Origin: Chloroflexota bacterium
GTDB lineage: Bacteria; Chloroflexota; Limnocylindria; Limnocylindrales; CSP1-4
Assembly: GCA_021786915.1 (NCBI GenBank)
Contig: JAJYMP010000422.1
Coordinates: 1-10,529, forward strand
DNA: 10,529 bases
Direction of reading: 5' to 3'
Positions 1 through 6,335 of this stretch are shown here, piece after piece. A model generated the notes under the pieces. It did no database searches. It saw nothing but the letters and a program-made list of their open reading frames with translations, and was not told the DNA's origin. Made by a program: the position numbers and the translations under genes. Position 1 is the stretch's first letter; each line of letters opens with the position of its first letter.

Positions 1-76
1 GCGACGCCCCTCCGGCGAGTGCCATGGCGGCAACTGCGCCGAAGACGGCCATGAGCCGCATCAGTCGATCCTTCAT
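1..76 (-). CDS. N-terminus of an exported protein (partial)
   Basis: The gene runs off the left edge; only the first 25 codons are visible. They read MKDRLMRLMAVFGAVAAMAL and continue AGGAS. This is a short basic start followed by a hydrophobic stretch rich in Ala, Val and Met, which is a typical Sec signal peptide or an N-terminal membrane anchor. The start is well supported: GGAGGA lies 8 bases upstream of the ATG on the minus strand (around 84-89). The mature protein lies outside the window, so its function cannot be named and no cleavage site is visible. It lies downstream of the large regulator gene in the same direction, but 378 bases and a probable terminator separate them, so it is probably a separate transcript. 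Confidence 0.6.
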   Translation of the reverse strand, partial: MKDRLMRLMAVFGAVAAMALAGGAS

Positions 77-179
77 CGGTCGATCCTCCGCGTCCTGGCC
101 TACCAGCCCTTTGCGCCCTTGGACGGTGCCACGCTCGTACCTCCTCGCGGCTCTCGTGCCTCCGATGTGCCCAGAGACA

Positions 180-212
180 CGAAAACCGACCTGACTCGAA
201 AGTCGGTCGGTT
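180..212 (-). terminator. Probable intrinsic terminator with UUCG loop
   Basis: Read on the minus strand, AACCGACCGACT pairs with AGTCAGGTCGGTT (one bulged base) around a TTCG tetraloop, and the second arm runs into TTTT (182-185). A 12-bp stem with a UUCG loop and a U-run fits factor-independent termination of the transcript from the large regulator gene, 243 bases after its stop. The U-run is short, so a regulatory hairpin in the leader of the exported-protein gene is an alternative. Confidence 0.5.
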
Positions 213-291
213 GCACTACTCGCTCCGCCTCCACCCTAAGTGCCCAATTCAGGTGGTGGCATCAGCGCGTCCGAGCGTTCCTTGACTGCAC

Positions 292-305
292 AGTACTGAA
301 GTACT
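292..305. promoter_or_regulatory. Palindromic AGTACT pair, possible operator
   Basis: AGTACT occurs twice, separated by GA; each copy is itself a palindrome and together they form a 14-bp inverted repeat. TTGACT lies just upstream on the plus strand (282-287), giving a promoter-like arrangement, but no good -10 box and no plus-strand gene follow. It may be an operator for the exported-protein gene. The role is inference. Confidence 0.25.
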
Positions 306-454
306 AGTGCGGGGCGGACTATAGGTGTGCTCAACCACACCGGTCAATACGCATCCCTACCTATGGGCACCAGGTCGGTTGCTGGGGGCTAGTCGCCGTG
401 GCCTGGCGGGCCGCACAGAAGGCATGAAACGTCGGCCTTCGGGCGATTTTCGTA

Positions 455-3400
455 TCAGGAGGGCGGCAGCATGTCCTCAAGCGCGGGCGGATCCACCCCG
501 AGCTGGTCTCGCATCGCGCTTGCATAGTGTGCGTACTGCTCACGCGCCGCCGAGGTCGCGTCGACGGCCCGATACAGCCCGATGACGAGCGCCTCGATCG
601 AGTCGGCCTCGGGATCAACTTGAATCGCCTGCTGGCCCACCCACAGTCGCCATCGGGTGTCGCGATGGCCGATGCTCCCCGCGACCGCCTGCTCGATCAC
701 GCCCAGGTAGAGAGCATGAAGCCGATCTCGGAACGGGGACGCCCATTCGTCGTAGGCAAAGTCGGCGCCGAATCGCCCGCGGTAGTTGGCCACGACCTCG
801 TTGACCCGCTCCGCGTCCCACTCGCGGCCTGAGAGAAGCCTCATGCATCGCCAACTGCGGCTGTCCACGAGGTCGTTGTCCAGCCAGACCATGTCGGAGT
901 CGAAGTGCAGGTACTCGGGAGATGTCCCCGCCTTGTAGTCCGGATCTACGACGCGGCGGAGGACGTAGATGGTCTGATGGACTGAGTTCAGGGCGGCATC
1001 CGGATCCACGTCCGGCCACAAGGCCTCGATGATTTGGTCGGGTGTCGCCGCTCCGGCAGGCTGTCCAAGTAGGTACAGCAGGAGTGCGAGAGCCTTCCGG
1101 CGGATGCATCGTCCATCGATGACCCTGTCGCCCACGCAGATTCGAGCGAGCCCGAGGTCCTCAATCCAAACGCGAGGAGCGAGTCGCCGTGCCAGGGACT
1201 CACCCCAGCGTTCCGCACTTCGCCTCGCACGGCGTGCGTAGCCGCGGAGCAGGGCGATATCGCTCTCGTCGCCGATTTCGTCGAGCAGGCCGGCGGCGCG
1301 CTCTGCCGCCGCGGGATTGCCGCCGGGCTCGAGTGGGGAGCGAAGGAATGTCCGCCATCGATCTGGATTCAATCGTGATGCTCTGCCAATGACCTGCACT
1401 GCCGCCGGCGCCAAGGAGCCGAGCATGGCGACAATCTCGGGGGCGAAGACGCCGATCAAGGAGTCGTCGTCAGACGGTGCCGCGGCTATCTCCGCCGAAG
1501 CTGAAGCGGGGCCCGCAAAGAGTGCCTTTCGGATGTCCACAAGCCGTCTCTCGATCGGGGAGGCTTGCTCCTCGGCGGTTCGCTCGGCGAGCAGGAAGGC
1601 GGCTCGCGCGGCGTCGCCGTCATTGAGCGCGACGAACGCCTTCGTCTTAGCGAGGTGCCAGCGAAACGCCGCGCCGACTTCGAGAGACATGGTGGGCCTG
1701 TCTGCGAGTTGCCCCAGCAAGGCGCACAGCTGTGTCGGGTCTGAGCACTCCCAGAGCTCGGCCGTCAGCCAATGTTCTATCCAGTCAGCCGGAAGCCGAT
1801 CGCGCTGAACACGCCGCAGATAGTCGCTACTCCGACCAAGCGGTCCGAACCAAGCGGCCATCCACGCAGCGTCAAGAACGGCTTCAAGGCGGCCCTGTGG
1901 GTGCTCGACCGCCAAGGCAGCATTGACGAGCGACTCGGCGTCGCGCCAGTGCCCTTGAAATGCAAAGGTGCGCGCACGGGTGAGCGTGACGGTTACCTGC
2001 TCGTATGCGCGGGACGAGCTTGAGAGAAGGTGCTCGGCGCGCGAACAGAGTCGGAAGGCGTCCGCCGGCTTGCGAAGCCACACCGAGACAACTGCGAGGT
2101 TGATCGCGCTGACCGCCTCGTAGCGACTGTGATGGATCCGTTGATGTGTTGCGAGCAGCTGCTCGAGTCGCGGCGCAATGGCTGGAAGGTTTCCTTGGCT
2201 CCCAAGACTGAGCAGATCCAGCTGGCACTCCGCGAGACGCCGCTCGGCGGCGCTGGATGCGAGGCCGACGGCGCGGTGGCCGTACTCAACGGCCTTCTTC
2301 AGGTTGTAGACGCTCATTGATATGGTCGCGGCATTGCGGAGCGCGGCGGATAATTGGTTCGAAGCCTCGCCCTCCGCGGCACGCACGGCCGCTTCCGCGG
2401 CCTCCAGGGCTTCCTCGCTCGCGCCGAGCTGCAGCAGGTAGCGGGCGCGGAGCATCGCGGTCAGCGCGCTGTCCTCGGGCGACTCGCTCAGCAGGTCGAG
2501 CGCCGTCCGGTAGTCGCCGATGCCGAGGACCGCGTCGATCGCCTCTCCGATCTGATGGGCAGCCTCACCGGGCTGGCCCGCCAGGACGTACTGACGCGCG
2601 GCGATGCGCCAGTCCTCGCCGCTGAAGGAGGCTGCGACGGCCGCGTGCATCTCCCGGACGCGCCGTCGGCCGCGCGTCTGCTCGAGGTGCGCGTAGAGGA
2701 ACTCGCGTACGAGCTGGGCGAAGTGCCAGCGGTCGCTGCCGGGGGCTCGCTGCAGCAGGCCGAGACTCTCGGCGGTCCGAAGGAACTCGGCGACGCCGTC
2801 CTGGCTGCCGACCGCAGCTGTCGCCGCGGGGATCGTCACCTCGTCGAGGATCGAGACATCCGCGAGGAATTCGGCCAGGTCGGCGGGCGCTTCGGCGAGG
2901 ACCTCCTCCGCGAGGAAGTCGTACAGGTCGCCCTCCGCGGCGCTCAGCTGGGCCACGAGCGCGCGCGGGTCTGGCTCGGGGCGCTCCTCCAGGCGTGTGC
3001 GGACGAGGCTCAGGAGCGCCGCCCAGCCCTCGGTTCGCGCGACCAGGTCGACCGCGACATCGTGGTCCAGCGGGATGCCGTAGGCGTCCCGGAAGAGGGC
3101 CTCCGCCTCGGGGACGTCGAAGCGGAGCTGGTCGCCCTCCAGCCGCTGGACGGCGTTGCGGCCCTTGAGACGCACGGGCGGCAGCTGCGGGGCCGAGCGC
3201 GCGGCCAGGATCATCGAGAAGCCGCTGCCCGTGGACTCGAGCAGGGCGGCGATGATCGGATCGGTCTCCTCGCTGCCCTCGATCGCCTGGAAGTCGTCGA
3301 GGATGAGCGAGAAGCCGTGCGGACTCGCGGCGCCGAAAGCGGCCATGTCGCGCGCGAGGGCCTCGACCACCTCGTCCTTGGTCGGCCCGCCGGGGCCCAG

Positions 3401-3973
3401 GGTGCTGAGCAGGTGGTAGGTGTCGGGGGCGAAGCCGGGATCCACCTTGCGACCGCCGGCAACGAGGTGCCGGATCAGCGTGAGCCAGTCGCGATCGTCG
3501 TGCTCGAGGCGGTACCAGGACGTGTTCCGGGGCGTCTGGCTCGACCAGTCGCTCAGGAAGGTGGTCTTGCCGAACCCGGTGTCGCCGATGACGAGGGCCA
3601 CTCGGGAGCGGGCGGCGCGGTCGAGCCAGTTGTTGAGCCGTCGCCTCGACAGCGTGTCGGGACGGACGTACGGAGGCTCGATCTTGTCGGCCCGGACCGG
3701 CAGGACACTCACCGGCCGGAACCCGTACGGGGGGAACAGGATGGGCGCGGCGGGCAGGCCCGGTCCGACGGCCACCAGTTCATGCCCTTCGTGCCCCCGA
3801 GGCGCTGACGGGGCCGACCAGGGACTACTGGACGCGGTCGTCGTGCCGTCGTTGGGCGGAGACGATACGTCAAGCCGCGGCTCGCGCGTCGCGTCGTCGG
3901 TCGAGAGTCGGCGGCCTCGGCCCCGCGCCGAGCCGTCGGTGGTGGTGGGCATGGCCGGCATCTTGCCGACCAC
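455..3973 (-). CDS. MalT-like STAND ATPase with C-terminal SARP-type winged helix and BTAD
   Basis: A large cytoplasmic signal-responsive transcription activator of 1172 residues. After a low-complexity Ser/Thr/Pro-rich N-terminus (about 1-80) comes a MalT/LuxR-type ATPase: Walker A GDTGFGKTT (130-138), Walker B LILDD (223-227), LAARS (256-260), and the MalT-type TEGWAALLSL motif (314-323). A long alpha-helical TPR-like region, rich in Ala and Leu, fills the middle. The C-terminus carries an OmpR/SARP winged helix (about 935-1035, with RRKALALLLYLL and LNSVHQTIYVLRR) and then a bacterial transcriptional activation domain ending DQLGVDPPALEDML. Canonical SARPs carry the DNA-binding part at the N-terminus; here it is at the end, where MalT-type proteins carry their LuxR domain. 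The GTG start lacks a clear ribosome binding site; ATGs at codons 5 and 8 are alternatives. The ligand and target genes are unknown. Confidence 0.85.
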   Translation of the reverse strand: MVGKMPAMPTTTDGSARGRGRRLSTDDATREPRLDVSSPPNDGTTTASSSPWSAPSAPRGHEGHELVAVGPGLPAAPILFPPYGFRPVSVLPVRADKIEPPYVRPDTLSRRRLNNWLDRAARSRVALVIGDTGFGKTTFLSDWSSQTPRNTSWYRLEHDDRDWLTLIRHLVAGGRKVDPGFAPDTYHLLSTLGPGGPTKDEVVEALARDMAAFGAASPHGFSLILDDFQAIEGSEETDPIIAALLESTGSGFSMILAARSAPQLPPVRLKGRNAVQRLEGDQLRFDVPEAEALFRDAYGIPLDHDVAVDLVARTEGWAALLSLVRTRLEERPEPDPRALVAQLSAAEGDLYDFLAEEVLAEAPADLAEFLADVSILDEVTIPAATAAVGSQDGVAEFLRTAESLGLLQRAPGSDRWHFAQLVREFLYAHLEQTRGRRRVREMHAAVAASFSGEDWRIAARQYVLAGQPGEAAHQIGEAIDAVLGIGDYRTALDLLSESPEDSALTAMLRARYLLQLGASEEALEAAEAAVRAAEGEASNQLSAALRNAATISMSVYNLKKAVEYGHRAVGLASSAAERRLAECQLDLLSLGSQGNLPAIAPRLEQLLATHQRIHHSRYEAVSAINLAVVSVWLRKPADAFRLCSRAEHLLSSSSRAYEQVTVTLTRARTFAFQGHWRDAESLVNAALAVEHPQGRLEAVLDAAWMAAWFGPLGRSSDYLRRVQRDRLPADWIEHWLTAELWECSDPTQLCALLGQLADRPTMSLEVGAAFRWHLAKTKAFVALNDGDAARAAFLLAERTAEEQASPIERRLVDIRKALFAGPASASAEIAAAPSDDDSLIGVFAPEIVAMLGSLAPAAVQVIGRASRLNPDRWRTFLRSPLEPGGNPAAAERAAGLLDEIGDESDIALLRGYARRARRSAERWGESLARRLAPRVWIEDLGLARICVGDRVIDGRCIRRKALALLLYLLGQPAGAATPDQIIEALWPDVDPDAALNSVHQTIYVLRRVVDPDYKAGTSPEYLHFDSDMVWLDNDLVDSRSWRCMRLLSGREWDAERVNEVVANYRGRFGADFAYDEWASPFRDRLHALYLGVIEQAVAGSIGHRDTRWRLWVGQQAIQVDPEADSIEALVIGLYRAVDATSAAREQYAHYASAMRDQLGVDPPALEDMLPPS

Positions 3974-4065
3974 GGCTCAACGGGGCCTTATCTGCCGATG
4001 CGCGCTCGTTGCGAAGGCGAACTGCCCGCGGCGCGACGGGCCATTCGATCGACCCCCCGGGCTCG

Positions 4066-4269
4066 TCAGCCCTCGTACTCGAAGCCGATCTTGAGGTCGA
4101 CCTCGTACTCCACAATCTCGTTGTCCTCCACTCGCGCGGTGGACTTGACGACCTCGATCGTCCGGATATTGCGCACGGTCTTGGATGCGGTGGCCACGGC
4201 CTGGCGCGCAGCGTCGCTCCATGATCGGGAGCTGGTCCCGACCATCTCGCGGATGATGATGACGCCCAC
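4066..4269 (-). CDS. Dodecin-family small protein
   Basis: A 67-residue protein of the usual dodecin length. The family folds as a beta-alpha-beta-beta unit that assembles into a hollow dodecamer, most members storing or buffering flavins. Family landmarks are VGTSSRSWSDA (10-20), ASKTVRNI (28-35), IVEYEVDLKIGF (52-63) and an acidic turn VEDNE. The flavin-stacking tryptophan expected in the segment after RNI (as in DWFEV of other bacterial dodecins) is replaced by Thr37, so flavin binding in the usual mode is doubtful. From memory this resembles the mycobacterial calcium-dodecin (Rv0379/SecE2) branch. The GTG start follows GGAGGAG (4274-4280) at 4 bases, which is a good site. The gene is 92 bases upstream of the large regulator and 83 bases downstream of the zinc-ribbon gene, with its own promoter-like region. 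Confidence 0.88.
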   Translation of the reverse strand: MGVIIIREMVGTSSRSWSDAARQAVATASKTVRNIRTIEVVKSTARVEDNEIVEYEVDLKIGFEYEG

Positions 4270-4294
4270 GAAGCTCCTCCTATCGAACGCCGTC

Positions 4295-4300
4295 AGGATA
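4295..4300 (-). promoter_or_regulatory. Putative -10 box of the dodecin gene
   Basis: TATCCT on the minus strand lies 25 bases before the dodecin start codon, which leaves room for the ribosome binding site. No good -35 box is found at 17 bases (the sequence there is GAGCAC, inside the tandem repeat), which would fit a promoter that depends on an activator. The role is inferred from position and sequence only. Confidence 0.3.
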
Positions 4301-4310
4301 GGCGCCGAAC

Positions 4311-4342
4311 GGTTGGCGTGCTCCGGGGTTGGCCTGCTCCGG
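4311..4342. repeat. Two tandem 16-bp repeats upstream of the dodecin gene
   Basis: GGTTGGCGTGCTCCGG (4311-4326) is followed directly by GGTTGGCCTGCTCCGG (4327-4342), with 15 of 16 positions identical. The pair ends 10 bases before the preceding gene's stop codon and lies 42-73 bases upstream of the dodecin start, just upstream of its putative -10 box. This is where an activator binding direct repeats would sit. A simple slippage duplication is the alternative. Confidence 0.6.
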
Positions 4343-4352
4343 GACCACCCGG

Positions 4353-4655
4353 TCAGGGCTGGGCGACGGACTCGGCCCGCACCCGGTCGAAGCAGGTGCT
4401 GCAGTAGACGGGCCGGTCGTTGCGCGGCAGGAAGGGGACCATCGCCTGGCCGCCGCAGCCGTTGCAGACCGCGGCGTGGTACTCGCGGCCGCCGCCCGGC
4501 GCGGGCGTCTTCGCGCGCTTGGCCGCCGCACGACAGGCGGGGCAGCGCTGCGGGTCGTTGGTGAGCCCCTTGCTCGCGAAGAAGGCCTGCTCTCCCGAGG
4601 AGAACACGAACGTCTCCCGGCAGTCACGACAGGTCAGCGTCCGGTCCTGCAACAC
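4353..4655 (-). CDS. Small double zinc-ribbon protein (zf-trcl type plus CxxC domain)
   Basis: A 100-residue protein with two zinc-binding units. The first, residues 7-42, is the 'probable zinc-ribbon' family (zf-trcl): LTCRDC (Cys9, Cys12), FVFSSGEQAFFASKG, and RCPACR (Cys38, Cys41). The second has CNGCG (Cys64, Cys67) and YCSTCF (Cys85, Cys88) around MVPFLPRNDRPV. A Pro/Gly linker (50-56) separates them. No enzymatic residues are visible; a nucleic-acid-binding or redox-sensing role is possible but unproven. I chose the GTG start at 4655 because GGGAGGAG (4662-4669) lies 6 bases upstream and the conserved domain begins immediately after; the frame stays open further upstream without family-like sequence. 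It is 173 bases downstream of dnaB in the same direction. Confidence 0.82.
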   Translation of the reverse strand: MLQDRTLTCRDCRETFVFSSGEQAFFASKGLTNDPQRCPACRAAAKRAKTPAPGGGREYHAAVCNGCGGQAMVPFLPRNDRPVYCSTCFDRVRAESVAQP

Positions 4656-4828
4656 CTTTCGCTCCTCCCATTGGCAGCCTCGGGTCCGGGCCGACGGCGG
4701 GCGACCGCGGGGAGAGGGCGATCGGCGCGACGGCGTACGGGCTGGGCTCCCGTTTGCCCGGAAGATACGCGTGCTGTCAAGCGGCTGTGAACCGGTCTGC
4801 AGAGCGGCGGATCGGCGGCTGGCCGACC

Positions 4829-6178
4829 TCAGCCGACGGCCTCGTAGCGCTCCCCGGCGTAGTTCACGAACCGCGTCTGGGCCTTCTTGAACCACAGGTC
4901 GATCTCGCCGGTGGGGCCGTTGCGGTGCTTGGCCAGCTTGAGCTTCACGACTTCGCCGTCGGTCTGCTGATCGTCCGATCCCCGCTCCTTCTCGCGGTAC
5001 AGGAACATCACGAGGTCCGCGTCCTGCTCGATGGACCCCGACTCGCGCAGGTCCGAGAGCCTGGGCTCCTTCGACTCGCGCATCTCCGGCTGGCGGGACA
5101 GCTGGCTGAGCGCGAGGACGGGGACCTTGAGCTCGCGGGCCAGGGCCTTGAGCCCGCGGCTGATCTCCGCGACCTCCTGCACGCGGTTCGCGTCCTTGGT
5201 GGAGACCGACGACTGCATCAGCTGGAGGTAGTCCACGATCACGAGGTCGAGGCCGTTCTCGGCCTGGAGGCGGCGCGCCTTCGTGCGCAGCTCCATGGTG
5301 CTGATGTTGGGCGTGTCGTCGATGTAGATGGGCGCCTCCGAGAGGGCGTTCATCGCGGGGGCGATGCGGGCGAAGTCCAGCTCCTCGAGGAAGCCCGTGC
5401 GCAGCCGCTGGGAAGCGACGCCCGCCACGGACGAGAGCAGGCGCAGGACCAGCTGCTCCTTGCTCATCTCGAGGCTGAAGACGCCCACGCTCTTCTTGTC
5501 GCGGACCGCCGCGTGCTCCGCGATGTTGAGCGCGAAGCTGGTCTTGCCGACCGACGGCCGGGCGGCGAGGATCACGAGGTCGCTCGGCTGGAGGCCGGTG
5601 GTGAGCGCGTCGAGGTCACCGAACCCGCTGCGGATGCCGCTGATCTCGCCGCGGTGGGCGTGCAGGTAGTCGAGCCGGTCGTAGGCGTCGTGGAGGAGGC
5701 TCCGCAGCACCGAGAAGCCGGCCGAGACCCGTCGCTCGCTGACCGCGAACAGCTCGGCCTCAGCCCGGTCGATCGCCTCGCTGACCTCCGCCGGGTCCTC
5801 GTAGCCGATGCCGGCGATCTTGCCCGCCGCCCCGATGAGGTTGCGCAGGACCGCCTTGCGCTCGACGATCCGCGCGTACTGGGCCGCGTGCACGGCCGTG
5901 GGCGTCTGGTTCGACAGGGTGCCGAGGTACGTTCGGCCGCCGATGGACTCGAGGTCCCCGCTGCGCTCAAGCCACTCCGACACCGTGACGATGTCGATGG
6001 GCTCCCGTCGCTCCGACAGGTCAAGCATGGCCGCGTAGACCCGCGCGTGCGCCTGCCGGTAGAAGTCCTCCGGCTTGAGGAAGTCCGCGATCTCGATGAT
6101 GGCGTCCCGGTCGATCAGGACGGCGCCGAGCACAGACTGCTCGGCCTCGATGGATTGCGGCGGAAGGCGATCGATCAT
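4829..6178 (-). CDS. dnaB: Replicative DNA helicase DnaB
   Basis: The hexameric helicase that unwinds DNA ahead of the replication fork, moving 5' to 3' on the lagging-strand template and binding primase. At 449 residues it has normal length and no intein. The N-terminal domain begins with the family signature PPQSIEAEQSVLGAVLID (6-23), followed by a linker and the RecA-like domain (about 180-449): RSGFGDLDALTTGL (183-196), Walker A ARPSVGKTS (206-214; most family members have Met where Val210 stands), SLEMSKEQL (235-243), Walker B LVIVDYLQL (312-320), ALSQLSR (356-362) and the arginine-finger segment KHRNGPTG (417-424). The ATG at 6178 follows AGGA at 4 bases. It is divergent from the hydrolase gene. 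It is commonly next to rplI; here rplI is 2.3 kb away on the opposite strand. Confidence 0.97.
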   Translation of the reverse strand: MIDRLPPQSIEAEQSVLGAVLIDRDAIIEIADFLKPEDFYRQAHARVYAAMLDLSERREPIDIVTVSEWLERSGDLESIGGRTYLGTLSNQTPTAVHAAQYARIVERKAVLRNLIGAAGKIAGIGYEDPAEVSEAIDRAEAELFAVSERRVSAGFSVLRSLLHDAYDRLDYLHAHRGEISGIRSGFGDLDALTTGLQPSDLVILAARPSVGKTSFALNIAEHAAVRDKKSVGVFSLEMSKEQLVLRLLSSVAGVASQRLRTGFLEELDFARIAPAMNALSEAPIYIDDTPNISTMELRTKARRLQAENGLDLVIVDYLQLMQSSVSTKDANRVQEVAEISRGLKALARELKVPVLALSQLSRQPEMRESKEPRLSDLRESGSIEQDADLVMFLYREKERGSDDQQTDGEVVKLKLAKHRNGPTGEIDLWFKKAQTRFVNYAGERYEAVG

Positions 6179-6204
6179 GCGGTCCTGATCCTGGGAGGGC
6201 GGAC

Positions 6205-6221
6205 TGACAGCTTGAGTGTCA
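6205..6221. promoter_or_regulatory. Short inverted repeat upstream of dnaB
   Basis: TGACA and TGTCA (5-bp arms, 7-base spacer) lie 27 bases upstream of the dnaB start codon, in the divergent region shared with the hydrolase gene. The position fits an operator, but arms this short can arise by chance. Confidence 0.2.
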
Positions 6222-6335
6222 CGGGCGGGGCGAGTCGGCCGCTAGGGCGTTATCCCCGCCTGAGGCCGCGAAGATCTCCGGCATGTGGATTGGCTGTGGA
6301 CGGCCTCGATCCGGATCCCCTTGTAGGATGCCGCC

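Larger units (their letters stand above)
77..454. other. Intergenic region, no gene seen
   Basis: These 378 bases separate the stop of the large regulator gene from the start of the exported-protein gene. The small open frames here lack a ribosome binding site and resemble no family I know. The stretch is less GC-rich than its surroundings. It contains a hairpin that reads as a minus-strand terminator (180-212), a short palindrome pair AGTACT-GA-AGTACT (292-305) and a 10-base direct repeat GGTCGGTTGC (205-214 and 373-382). A promoter for the exported protein should lie here, but I cannot place convincing -35 and -10 boxes. Confidence 0.5.

Noticed and set aside
438..450. CGGCC-TTCG-GGCG followed by ATTTT as a terminator
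   Set aside because: The T-run is on the plus-strand side, where no gene ends, and the stem is broken by a mismatch.
2354..3808. 484-codon open frame on the plus strand
   Set aside because: It is exactly antisense to the ATPase/TPR part of the large regulator, has no family-like motif and is rich in Arg, Gly and Ala; in GC-rich DNA the antisense frame is often open.
4024..4041. Hairpin GCCCG/CGGGC after the dodecin gene as a terminator
   Set aside because: Only a 5-bp stem with an 8-base loop and no T-run on the minus strand.
4656..4895. Upstream extension of the zinc-ribbon gene overlapping the dnaB end
   Set aside because: A strong ribosome binding site at 4662-4669 precedes the GTG at 4655, and conserved sequence starts right there.
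4829..6178. Intein in DnaB
   Set aside because: DnaB is a known intein host, but the Walker A and later motifs are contiguous and the length is normal.
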